From: Linepithema humile
Taxonomy: Eukaryota > Arthropoda > Insecta > Hymenoptera > Formicidae
Assembly: GCF_040581485.1 (NCBI RefSeq)
Contig: NC_090128.1
Span: forward strand, 12,586,001 to 12,650,000
DNA length: 64,000 nt
Reading direction: 5' to 3'
Made by a program: the position numbers and the translations under genes. This document shows positions 39,101 through 50,811 of the stretch, piece by piece (the first letter of the stretch is position 1; the number at the start of each line of letters is the position of its first letter). The notes under the pieces are model-generated. The model was not told the origin of the DNA and ran no database searches. It saw nothing but the letters and a program-made list of their open reading frames with translations.

Positions 39101-42100
39101 AAGATGGACGTAACACAAAAACCGAGGCGAATCCATTTCTCCTCGCAGACTCCATTCTTCTCTTTGACGGGCGGAATTATAATATTTCAAATATAGCGTC
39201 TCGTTATCTAACGGATTTCGACTTGGGTGTTATCTAACTAATCTGGTTAATGCAATCAAATTACATTTTATAATTAATGTAACCAAGAAGCGATAAATTT
39301 TATTTCAAACTACTTATCTGCATCACTTCAAATTTGCGATCAATTAGAATTATATGTGATTTAATTATTCCGTAATTTAGCGAGAAAGATTATATATTTG
39401 GAGATCATATATTTCAATGTGTTAATAAAGTCTACTGTTATTTATTCGCTTCTGCAATGAAAACTAGATTTCTAGAATTCAGTATATCAAAGATTATTGC
39501 CAATATTCAGGAAATAATTTCAGGAAAAAATTAAAAATAAAAAACAATTGAGAACTGCTGACTTAACTCTTCATCGCGTCATTGGCTACACAACGGAAGC
39601 TGCGGCACGATCAACTAATGTTACCAAATGAGTTCACGGCGATCCAGACGGATTAATGAATACATCGATCGTCGTGAAAGCGATGTTAATTTCAAAGTAA
39701 CATAATGCGTTCAAAAAATATTCCAATTAATTTGTAATTTTTTATAAAAGCAAATAAAATTACGACGAGTGATTTTTTTAAATATAAACTCGATCGTTGT
39801 TCTTGAAAATTTCATTTTAGAGTTGACTGAGTATGCATTATTACGTAATAATTATTTATAATAATTTAAACTGCCTCAAAAAAATGTTTAATTAACGAAA
39901 CTTTTCCGAAATTTAATTACGGATTATCATTGCAATTTCGGCCAGAAGTATAGAAATCGATATTATAACTACTAGTTTGAATTCTCTTTTATTTTTCTGT
40001 TGCATCTTATGCAACGCAAGTTTAATAAATATCTTGATGACACACCAATATTTGCACGTGGCACGGTACATGTGTCGATGTGCTGTGTTGACAGTCTTCC
40101 TACAATCACTGTAATCGCGACCTATAATCAGTTTAATCAATATTGTGCCACAATCATTGTGCTTCTGGATTTTTAGACAAAGAAATATACTGTTGCTGAC
40201 AAACGCGATATACACTTGATATTTCGCGTTGCTTATATTTTATAATAATTTATTGATTATATTAATTTTTTATTTAGGCACAAGTATGACGACGGTAAAA
40301 CATAATCTAAATATTGGAAGTTTGAATGCTTAAAAATATTGCTTCCATAAAATATTGAAGAAATGTCAATTTTTTCCATATTTCGTAGATTTAATATTTT
40401 GGCAAGATGTGATAGATATATTATTGATGTAACGCTTGAGTCAGAGAACGATAATATTCGATGTCGGAGATAATATGAATTCTGTCTTAAATATTATGAG
40501 GAAGTAAGTATTCTTTCCTCATCGGAAAATAATCCTATTAAAATACGTCACGCGCGGAGTCCAGACTGTTACGGAATGACATCAAGGACTAATGACATAA
40601 ATAATGCTTCAATGCAAATTCAGATTAAAGTAAGATTGCATTAAAGTAATAAGAGCGATTATATCTGTAATATTTCAGAATAAAGAAGCAGCATGTCTTC
40701 CATCAAATTAAAATTCAAATGAGATAGGAGAAAATTATTTATTAAAAAAAAGCGCGTAGAATATATAATTCATAATTAGCTTCACAAAAACACTGATCCT
40801 CGAAAGAGCGTTCCGAGTTCGATTTGGCACACGATTTTTCTTTCATACCAGTTTTTCTCAGGCATATAGAATCGCTATAGATTGCAGGGACAATTGTTAT
40901 CCTTTATCAATTAAAAGATAAATTTCACAACGGTAATTTATGTAAATAGTCTCGAAATACATTCAGCTATTTGCAACACGATCATTTGCTGGCGAACAAT
41001 TATTCAACGATAAACGTGTATAATGCCCTAAATAGCCGCGCTATTAAATAGTCCTGTATCACGTTTGCACATTCTGTTTAATCCCACGCGTCACATGAGA
41101 TTGAAATTTAATGATTTCTCATAGAATAATAATAATACTCAAATCCCCTCGCATTTATAATCCCATTGCAATTACAGAACATTTTTATCTTTCGTTTAAA
41201 ATTTTTATTCGAATAACAATTTATTTTTTTTCTAGAATTTCTCTCCAAATTTAATATCTAAAATAAATGTTATTAAATTCATATTAAAATATAGTATATA
41301 TATTTCTTTTTCAGACTTTAGAAATGTTTCTTATCATCTCATGAAAAGAAAAGCCATACAGTTTCGCTACATTCGTATGAAAGTTTATTGCCATCGCAAA
41401 TTGCCTGTGAATTCTTATAAATGATCGATCCTTAGAAGCCGATATAAAAGAGGTAACTTACCTGGATCCGAAGGTCGCAGGATATCTACAATAACCACTG
41501 CTCTCGGAGCGATTGCTGTTCCGCGAATTCGAGCTACTGCCGCTACTGCAACAGATAACGACGAGAAATTAGAATAATTCTTCAAATAACACTTGAAAAA
41601 ATGTCATTTACTTTAATTGCCTGAAATATTGCGAATCAAATAAATGTTTATTACTGTTTTTAATATTCGCATACTTATAAATAATTTTTACAGATTGTAG
41701 ACTTTATTATAATTTACACCACTTTTCAGTTAACGCGGGATGTCCGACACAAAATCCGTCGAACTACTGCGCGTTTCTGATTGCCGCAGGTCTGACCTTG
41801 GCCGGATGTTTCCACTGGCGCCGTTATTATCGCCGACGGATCCTGAGCGGAAAATTTGCAATAAGGAAATACATAATTTGAATAATAAATATCGCAATTA
41901 AACGGAGAATAACATTATTTCTAACGTACATGTTCCAAAGTGTATAAATTGTCCCAAAGAAAAACACAGAGATTCTTCACATAATTTTTCTCATCCTTTT
42001 TATATAAATTTTATAAAAACAAAAGAAAAATTTGCCTGTAAAATTTTAATAAACAATCGATTGATAGAATGAGATACCAAAAGCAATCGATTCAATCAAT

Positions 42101-45100
42101 TTTGCGAAACTTGCAGAATCTCACAAAGTGGAGAAACACCGCAATGTGATAAACTTTGCAATATTGTTATCGCTCGCTAAATCGCGCATTCCGCACTGTT
42201 GCAATCTTTCTAACCGGGTCGATTGCAATCGGCGAGTGAAAATCGTGCCGCGACCTACGTGATCGTCGAGATTCTTCCCGTTGCAACGCGCTGGAGGGTT
42301 GCAAAATCGCAATGGCATCGTAATCCCGGTAACGGCCTCGATCGTGGAAAAGGTACGCGATTCGAAAATCGCAAACTGAATCAACCGGAGATCGGGGGGA
42401 AAAAAGACCCCGATCACATGTTCGGCAAACGTGACATTCGCGGCCCCTTACTTACTACGGCGGCCTCTCTCAGCCTCCCAGGGCCTTTCACTGTCCCCAT
42501 TATTCGCTAGCCACCACCGATCGACCGACCGGCCGCATTAGTCAGACTAGAAAAATTATTGCATAAGAAAGCACGCTTCACGTTCGCGGCCCCGTGACTA
42601 CCGTCGAGGACGACGACGACAACTGTTGCGAGTGTCTATCGATTCCGTATTTTACTGGTTATTTGCCTGAAACTTATCCGGGACGCGGGAAAATAAAATG
42701 TCCCTTATTCTCGAACAAGTGGAGAACTGCGTCGTAGATTGCATGACATTATGTAAAATAAATAATTTGCAGTGAGTTGAATTTAATATGCAGAATTTTG
42801 TTTTCCCACTTCGAAACTGTATATAGATAAGATTTTCTTTAATTTTGTGACTTGAAGAAGACATTGTAATTTTTACACAACACATCTAAAAATAGTCTTA
42901 TTAGAAATTATTTTAATAACAATAATGATGCAGATGAAAAATTTTCATATCAAATCTTTGTCCATGCATTTCTTGGATAAATATAAAAAATTATAAAATT
43001 ATATGTAACATTAAATAAACAAAATTATTAATTTATATGGTCCTTGATCACTTTTTATCGCTCATTTGCATTTTGCGTTGTTGTAAATTTGAATATATCA
43101 AAGAATATCTTTTAGAAGAAAGCGGGGAAAAAATTCGGAAGATTTTGTAACTCGAGGAAACGTACTCTCTAATCTACATTCACGTGTAAACGCAATGCGC
43201 TGTCACGTGGCTCGAACATGGATTGCAACTTGATTAACGTCTTTTTATTCGACCCGTTTTCGCGTCGGGAATTTCGCAACGCGTCTTTAACCGCATTAGC
43301 TAAGGACGTGGAAAATACAATCGGCACACCGGGAGACCGGTTAGCCTTAACCGCACCGTGTACGAGTTTTCATCTCCCTTGCACGTTGCACTATTCGCTC
43401 GCCTCTCGCCGTCACGCGAGCAAAGCATGTCAATGCCAAGTATCCCGAGGGGTTATTCAGAAAACGTACAATATAAATTAATAGTTCTAATAATTTTTAT
43501 CACTTTTAATAGTTTATTTTCAATAACTAAATATTTATATATTTAGTTATTGAAAACAATAACTGACAATAAATGTAATATATAACGCCAATGCGTTAAT
43601 TGACATGTAAGATATTCTAAACGTGCAAGAAAAATATGTTTCAAAGTATTAAATATGTGTAAAATACTTTTGCGAATTTTTTCATATATATTATACTTTT
43701 TTAAATATTCCGTATTTAAAAAAAAAAAGTATATTGGAACATCAAAGATTGGAAGATCAGACACGAATATTTGATACTATATATAAGCGCAATTAATATT
43801 ATATCATATTTCTTTTGTATTTCAAATGTTTCGAGTAAAATTTTGTTGACGTTCCATCGTATCGATCGACTTACGCAATGTCTACGAGGGATGGCAGTGA
43901 TCAGGACATGGTAGAGATATATATAGTCTATGCAGAAGCCAGACAATGTTATAAACCACAGATTCTGATCTTATATAAACGTGTAAATGCTTAATCTGCC
44001 GAAGAGTAGTATTTCAGCTTAAACGAAAAGATTAACCAATTGCGATCCACGTGATTCCGCAAATTGATAATAATGACTTGATCAATCAATTAATATTACA
44101 GCTTAATATTTTCATCTTTATTGGGATAGACATGTCCCACCGCTAGAAAAAGTTTTCTTAAAAAGATTTTTTAACTCACTAAGTTTAGCTAATAACATTG
44201 TAATAATTTTATTTTGTTAAAATTTAGGATCCGCGAATTAAATCTTCAAGTAGCAATGAAAGAAATAAGCACTTTTGCAGATTTTTTGCAGAAGTTAATT
44301 TAAAATACTTTGCAAAATCATTTGATATCAACTTGTATTTCTATATAAAAAAAAAAAAAAAAAAATTTTATAATAAACTGCAAGAAAGCTGCTATGCTGA
44401 ACTCTACATACGATAAACACGCTCATTAAATTCGCAAAACTTCACAGATCATTACTGCGTGTTTGTGTTTTACGTAACAAAAAAAATTCCTCTTAACAAT
44501 GAATTTATGATAAAACAAAAGCTTTCTAAAGAATAAACATCGACATATATATCGTGATTGTTATATCTACACACAACCAATTAAAAACAAAATAATGTAT
44601 TATAAAAATAATGAAGTAATTAATAGCTGTGCTATTTTTTCCTTCATTTGTTACAGCCGCATTATCGCTATGCTGAGCTCTGCATACGATAAGCACGTTC
44701 CTAAAAACTCTACAGATAATTACTGCATGTTTGTATTTTACGTAACAGAAAAAAATCCCTCTCAACAAAAATAATATTCATAAAGGTTATATGATCATAT
44801 TAAAGATATAATCCTTTTCCTTGTTTCCCTAAAAGATTATCATTAATAAATATTTATGTTCATAAAATCAAAATTTCTTTATAAAAACTCCTAAATTTTT
44901 TTTTATTAAAAATGTTTGGGAATTCTTTATCTAAATCGTTATTCCAATCAGTTGAGCGAATTTAGATTCTCTTAGATTGATCGCGATAAATCATGGCAAA
45001 TTATTTTTTCAGCAAGTTCCAGATGAACTTAACGGTCATTACATAATATCACAATAAAGATGCAGTTTCTTTCTTTACAAAGCTATTACCTCACGCCATT

Positions 45101-47404
45101 TACTGCCCCGTGCAATTATCAATGATATATTAAGAGAAATGTCATTTTCGCATATAGAAATAATGAGAGTATTATGTATATCATAAATACGGAATAATGG
45201 AAAGAGCATCTTTTTCTGTAAAATCGTAGAAAAAGAGATTTATTCTCGATCTTCGCAAGAGGGTGCACTGCAGTATGACATATAAAATACATATATAAAA
45301 TCGGAAAATTATGTAATTATCTATTATTATGATTGCTCGGTCAAATATAATTACGCGTGACAAAGTATAATTAACATCGCACAATTTATCCGATTATTTC
45401 GGTGTGCATTATTCTCAGCAAAGGGGTGAACAGTCAGATAAATTGAGACGACCTTGAATTTTATCAATAGTCTCACTGTTTACGTGTTTCCTTTATGTAT
45501 CGGTACATACTTCGCGATATATACTGTCGCACAACAAGATTTTAATTAATCATTTCTGTAAATCAATTATTATCTTATATATTATAAAATGATAAAATGT
45601 AATAGATAATAGAATATAAATAGAGAAACAAAATAGAGATAAGAATATATACGTAAATAGAATAAAATGTAAAATGTAATAAAATGTAATAAAATAAAAG
45701 TTGAACGCGATATGACGGGTCTGACAACATATTATCTACATTTTAGAAGAAGAATATTCAATTCTGTAATTTAAAATTAATAGGTTAAGTATGATAGGTA
45801 ATGTTTTATAGCGCCATTTTTATAGTATCATTTAAAATGATCGACATAAAATTTATTTTAATATGATTAACATATTTTAATTTACTTACCGCTTTGCAAT
45901 ATCAGTTTCTGGAAATGTACAACGTTATAATGTCGTTTATTTATCGAGAAGCGAATTTATATGTCTGATGCATATTCTAGTGCAACCCTTTGACCCAGTC
46001 AACAAAATGTTAGCAGCCTGCCGGCAGTTTGCGAGCAGATTCGCTCAGAACTTGGCAGCAGATACGGTGCCATCTGTGTCCGCATTAAACTCGTGTTCTG
46101 CCGGCAAAACTTGTCGACATAGGTTGACAGCAGATTGGCGGCAGAAAACGAGCAGGATCTGTGCAGTGTAATTTGATGTCAGATTGTCAGCAGAAATCGA
46201 GCAGAATCTGCCGTCACAATTTAAATGGAATAGCGGAATTTAAATGCTTCATTACAATTTTACATTTCTCGTTTCGCTTATTAAAAATAGTAAACGAGGT
46301 ATGCAAAGTATGTAATATATATTTGCTTTATTGGGACGAAAAAAAGCACTTATGTTTTAATAAATTTATTAGGCCAAATCCCGAAATCACTGCAATATCG
46401 GGTCAACTCGCGGTGGATTTTCAATTTCAAAAATCAGTTTAATATTTTGAATCTTCTATGAGGATTGCATCAGATTATTGTATTAAACTGATAAGCTTAA
46501 TTAAGCCGCTGGCCACACTTTATATGCACTGTAGATGAATCTTGAGTACGAGTTTATATATGAAGAAACACGTCGCATAGCGGCAAACAACATCAAATTG
46601 CACTGCGCAGATTTTGCTCGATTTCTGCCGCCAATCTAACATCAAACTGCGTTGCACAGATCCTGCTCGATTTCTGCTGTCAATCTGCTGTAATAATTCC
46701 GAGCAAATCCTGCTCGATTTCTGCTACTGATCTGCTGTCAAATTATGTCAGCAGGTTTTGTAACATTTCTGCTGATATTCTGCTATCATCATCTGATGTA
46801 AAAGGTTTTGTATATAATCTGCAGTCTTTTTGTTGACAAAAATTTGTAGCCGACGTTTGGCAATATCTGTTCAAACAGACTTTGCTGACTGGGGAAGTAT
46901 ATCGATTAAGATTTGAAAAAAGATTGCAACATTTTATGACACTAGCGAAAGGGACAGCCTGCGCTTTCAATGCCGCCAATTTTGAATAGAAATTATCGTT
47001 GAAAGTCAAACGCGCGTATTTTATCAATAAAATCCATAAAATGCATAACATAAAAAAAATAAAAATACGTCATAACTTCTGTATTTTATACCATTTTAAA
47101 ATACGATTTCTTTTCAATGAATATTGATTACTGAAAAAAATCTTTAACACTACTTTCAATTTAATTGCCAGAGAAGTATCGCTTCAACCATCTTTGTATT
47201 ATTTAAAAACATTCCACTCAAATGAAGTGGCTGAACGGCATCGTCATAATCAACGCGTCCGCGATAGCTTTGAATTTCAGCGCGCGAGGAAAATTCGAAG
47301 AATCGCAAAAATCACCCTCACCTGCGTTGCGACTGACTGTTGCTGCAGGTATTGGAGTATCCGGAGTCCGATACCTTGGCGTTTTCCACTGACACTTCCT
47401 CCAT
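24123..47404 (-). CDS. per: Period circadian protein
   Basis: Period represses CLOCK/CYCLE in the circadian loop. In Hymenoptera it is thought to act with mammalian-type CRY2. Seventeen coding exons, phase-checked, give 1126 aa: 47322-47404, 41462-41545, 37561-37739, 34659-34780, 33009-33204, 32517-32735, 31079-31263, 30560-30844, 30068-30220, 26794-26992, 26223-26617, 25845-26032, 25529-25689, 25088-25335, 24706-24972, 24322-24624, 24123-24236. The N-terminus MEEVSVENAKVSDSGYSN is the usual insect one. A Lys-rich NLS (KDKEHKKKKSK) lies near residue 65. PAS-A is in exon 5 (VISMHDGLVLYTTPS), PAS-B in exons 7-8 (GYLPQDMVGRSLFDFYHPED), the HEYYDSKSSTETPPSYNQLN block in exon 10, QLYLDLELEG in exon 16 and KYSKLVMIHEENAPLPP in exon 17. 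The length matches bee Period. Exon 4 is the least conserved and rests mainly on phase. Confidence 0.96.
26993..30067 (-). other. per: ninth intron of period
   Basis: About 3.1 kb between exons 10 and 9. It contains a poly-T run near 27107-27126, a CACGTG hexamer at 29053-29058 and AT-rich filler. No ORF with recognisable content. Confidence 0.6.
31600..32232 (-). other. 210-codon hydrophobic ORF in the sixth intron of period
   Basis: One uninterrupted frame from an ATG at 32232 to a stop at 31600, in the intron between period exons 6 and 7 and on the same strand. The translation is rich in Phe, Leu and Ile, with at least four segments long enough to span a membrane (around residues 8-20, 78-100, 115-135 and 170-195). 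I recognise no family. The intron around it is AT-rich, and an open frame this long is unexpected by chance, but no splice or promoter signal ties it to a transcript. Confidence 0.3.
33205..34658 (-). other. per: fourth intron of period
   Basis: Near its 3' splice site lies a small tandem of TTAACG units (about 33255-33280). The rest is AT-rich with no ORF of note. Confidence 0.5.
34781..37560 (-). other. per: third intron of period
   Basis: Contains three CACGTG E-boxes (35227, 36182, 36540) and the perfect 62-bp palindrome at 36634-36695. No gene is seen. Confidence 0.6.
36634..36695. repeat. perfect 62-bp palindrome
   Basis: Two 31-bp arms starting CATACTTGCGTTCACG are exact reverse complements with no spacer; the centre is TATGCATA. 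Pairing stops abruptly on both sides. It lies in the third intron of period. Confidence 0.95.
37740..41461 (-). other. per: second intron of period
   Basis: AT-rich intron of 3.7 kb with one CACGTG at 40055-40060. No ORF or repeat family was recognised. Confidence 0.5.
43517..43556. repeat. AT-rich hairpin, 18-bp arms
   Basis: Arms starting TTTTCAATAACTAAATAT pair perfectly around a 4-base loop. Likely a sequence-composition feature. Confidence 0.85.
44391..44747 (+). repeat. direct duplication of an 80-90-bp segment
   Basis: Bases 44391-44478 and 44667-44747 share GCTATGCTGA, CATACGATAA, CACAGATCATTACTGC-like and TTTTACGTAAC blocks in the same order, and the similarity runs on into the following A-rich stretch. 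Probably two diverged copies of a small repeat in the first intron of period. Confidence 0.7.
45990..46902. mobile_element. foldback or MITE-like element with subterminal repeats
   Basis: The ends are inverted: CCCAGTCAACAAA near 45997 and, on the other strand, CCCAGTCAGCAAAG ending near 46897. Inside, a unit of the form GCAGAAATCGAGCAGGATCTG occurs twice in direct orientation on the left half (about 46125-46215) and three times inverted on the right half (about 46605-46740). The centre has no transposase. This is a non-autonomous DNA transposon with GC-richer subterminal repeats. The superfamily is not determined and no target-site duplication was confirmed. Confidence 0.7.
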
Positions 47405-47711
47405 CGTGCGCTTCCTCTATTTTTGTACTTCACGATTAAAACAATTGTTTTCTATACAAACGAGCGCTTTGCAAAAAATAATCCTTTCTCATCGCCCACA
47501 CGCACTCACGTCAAGTTCGCCGCTCATCTCACTTTACTTCCGTGAATTCGAAAATTGAGAACGACAGTAAGAAGACGCGCGTATTACATTTTCCATCGGC
47601 AATCGCTTGTGCCGTATGACGAGACGCGCGGACGTTATCTGTATGGAATGAGCTGTCGGTTACTGTCGGTGCCGCCAATCCTCGCCGCGAAATCGATTGC
47701 ACGTTCTGAGA

Positions 47712-47717
47712 CACGTG
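47712..47717. promoter_or_regulatory. per: E-box upstream of period
   Basis: CACGTG, the canonical CLOCK/CYCLE site, lies 308 bp upstream of the period start codon in a CpG-richer stretch (about 47.6-47.9 kb) that looks like the promoter. Period E-boxes drive its rhythmic transcription in other insects; binding here is inferred. Confidence 0.6.
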
Positions 47718-50297
47718 AGTGCAGATCCGCGCTCGCCCCCCTACGAACCTCATGGTTGGCAGCCTATATCAGAACGGAGCGTGCCCCACTTCACGCCGTC
47801 TGCACTACCACGCTGGCGCGCAATTAAAATAGGGTCGCACGTTGCATTGACATACGTCACTGATCCTGTTTAACTCTTCGCGTCTGAATATTTTAGCGGA
47901 AGACCTTCAAGATATAATACTTAATTATATGCTTTCAGAAGAATTCGGAAGAAGAAAATAATTTTCCTCGGGTCGATTAAAGATATATATTTGCATTATT
48001 GTTAGCATTGATATTGAGATATTCTGAAAATATCTATTAAAGAAATATGAAATAAAAGTTAATTAAAAAAAATAAATAAAGAATTAAAAGATCGTTGTAT
48101 TATTATATTTTCATCATGCGCCGAGCTTCTGGTGACTTTACTACTGTGGGTGTGTTTGAACGTACCTTTATTAATATACCCCGATTAATTTAACCATTTT
48201 CTATTTTTAAATTCTTATAAAATGTTTGAGAAAAAGATCACAAAAATATATCGTTAAAAAAATCTGAAATTCGTGAGAAATTGCTATTCTCGATTAAAAA
48301 TGTGATTAAAATTTATAAAAATTAATTACTAAAAGTACTTTAATAATGTTAACAGTTTTTAAAAATAAAAGTGCGATAACTTGCACGGCTATTCATTCAA
48401 TTATCTAATGAAAGGCAAATGTTTGTGTTAATAAATTCACGCGCAAATAACACAATCGATATAACTGTATAGAAATATAATAATTTAATATACTCTATAA
48501 AACGTTGTCCCTCCATATGTACAATCTCGTAGAAATATTATAATAATCTTATTGTCGTTAGAAATAGTATCACAGTCTTCAGGTACGGTGCTTCGTGGAA
48601 TCCTCGTGGTATCCTGAAAGCGAGAAAAGCACATGTCAGACCAACATCAAAAAAACATCAGTTTAACAATGTGTAGACAGAATTATACAATACTCCGTTC
48701 AGTAAGCAGTAATAAAAAAATCAAGTGAAAGAGTCGGTGTTGGGAATTGCGTATTTCATGTGTATTTGATATCTTCAAAAGAACAAGTCACAGTTACAGT
48801 CTGAAACAGCATTCGGTACGGTCAATACAGTGAAAGTCAAAACGCATGGTGGTACAAAAATGTGTGTCCATCATAAAACGTTCAATGTTGTGCGTCGATC
48901 ACTAGATGTATGACCAAGTTGGTTTCGTGATGGTGGATATTAAGTATACCGGGTTTACCGGTTTTATCGGGAAATCGTCTTTTTGTTCTTTATCATTTCT
49001 CTTTCATTTACTGTAACAAGTTTACGCTCCTTCTTTGCTCCTAAGCATAATAAAAAAACAAATGTATGTTCCATTTTTGTACATTTCGTACATTGTTTCC
49101 AAAACAAGATGTACCCACGCTAATCAAATATATTTCGAATATTTTTTATCTTATATTTTATTAATATATTTTGTACACTACACTGTAATATTGTAAAAAA
49201 TTCCTTGCTTATATATTACAATTGCAAAATTATTGCCAGTCATCTCGACAATTTTTCTTTTAATAAATGAACAATTATTTCTAATTATTTTTAATAAACA
49301 TTTTTGGTGTAAACAGAGTTAAAACTAAAATAAAAAAATTTTAATGGTAAAATGCCTTCTATGATCTATAAAGAGCTGCTTCAAAAAAATACGCGTTTCA
49401 CAATTTTCATCAATAAAATAAAACATTTTATAACAATCATAAATACACACGAGGTGATAACACATTTTACCGAAAAACGAAATTTGACTATGCTAGCATG
49501 CGCTGCAGTAATGATGCAACAATTACGCAAAGAATGAACATTTGCACGGCAATGTTTCAAGGGTATACCTTGTTTTGGAATTTGCTTTGAGCACAATAAT
49601 TTTAACTTATAGTTGTAAAAGGTGTCAATGGTACATAAAGTACAAGTTGATGTACTTTCTCTCTTTGTACGCAATATAACTAAAAGACAAAAGTACAGAA
49701 ATTTAATTATAAACAAAAAATTTCTTTGCTAAACCTAAGGCACAGGTTAATATCTAAAAGTCTGTGCGAACAGGTAGCATTGGCATTCTTTTTCTCTTTC
49801 AAAACAGTTCTACTTACTTCATTGTCTCTTCAAAAAATTTACGTATATTATATACAGAAAAATATCGCATTTCAATTAAGAACAATTAACGATAGAACAC
49901 TTCATGCTAAGCATACGCTATCGTCAGTCCTCACAAAGACGTCGAGTTTCACAGCGACGTTTGGTGCAAACATCTCGGACAGCTCACCGTCCGAGAGAAT
50001 GTGATGTATCGTTAATAATTATCAACACTTTGAAGGAATAAAGATAAAAATCGGATTCAAAAAAAGGAGTTGTTGCACATCTCCGATTCGTCTGCGCAAG
50101 AATCAGTTCAAGAAACTAATAGCACCTAACATGTCAAGTATGCACATTGTTTCTCCCGATCCTCGCAGAGAGAGGGAAATGCACAGAGAGAATAATCTTT
50201 CTGCGATCCATGTTCTTTATGGTGCAACAATTAACAAACGCCCAACGACATCAACCGTTCGCACAGGCCTCTTAAAATAACAGAAACACGGATTGTC

Positions 50298-50329
50298 CGT
50301 GTGCACGCGCGCGCGCGCGCGCGCGCACA
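50298..50329. repeat. 32-nt alternating purine-pyrimidine tract
   Basis: A (CG)n-dominated run of strict alternation, flanked by TG/CA steps, in the presumed RBM45 3' UTR. Such tracts can adopt Z-DNA and mutate quickly. Confidence 0.8.
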
Positions 50330-50811
50330 ATGCATCGTGTGTAAACGAACATGTAAAAGGACAAGAAGTAGCAGTAGTAGAGTAGCAGTTAAACGTTTCA
50401 GTAACGTGGTTGCGCGAACGTGAGCGAATAGTTAAATATATATTTATAGGTAGGTAGTTGGAGTAGTTTTCCCTGGATGCAGGCCCTTGACGTGGTCAAG
50501 TGAGTAGTCTTTAAATTCGTCTCATTTTGTTGCGTGCGTCCGGCTTGTGTATACCAGTCAGTCTGTGAAGACAAACAGCAAACATTACATTTTCTCCTGC
50601 CGTTTTTCCCCCCCTGCCCGAGGAGGAGGTGGACAAGGAGGAGGTAGAGACAGATAGAAAAGAGAGAGAGAGAGAAAGAGTGACAACGTCGGCAAAACAA
50701 CGGTGTCGGGGTGTACTACTATTACAAAGAAACGCTTCTCGTTTCTTTCGCGTCGCACTACGCTCATCTACTACTTACGAGATACACATTATTTTTTTGT
50801 ATAAAACACGC

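Larger units (their letters stand above)
41546..47321 (-). other. per: first intron of period
   Basis: The longest intron (5.8 kb). It carries three E-boxes (43181, 43204, 44048), an AT-rich 40-bp hairpin (43517-43556), a duplicated segment (44391-44478 and 44667-44747), a low-complexity AATAAAATGTA-type stretch near 45650-45705 and a foldback element at about 45990-46902. Confidence 0.7.
47405..50811. other. period 5' flank and probable RBM45 3' UTR
   Basis: The first 0.5 kb is CpG-rich and probably holds the period promoter. The rest is AT-rich. Next to RBM45, sequence with CT/GA tracts and an alternating CG run probably belongs to its 3' UTR. A small exon-like block with a CTTTCAG acceptor on the minus strand near 48617 could be a UTR exon. 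No further coding gene is recognised. Confidence 0.45.
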
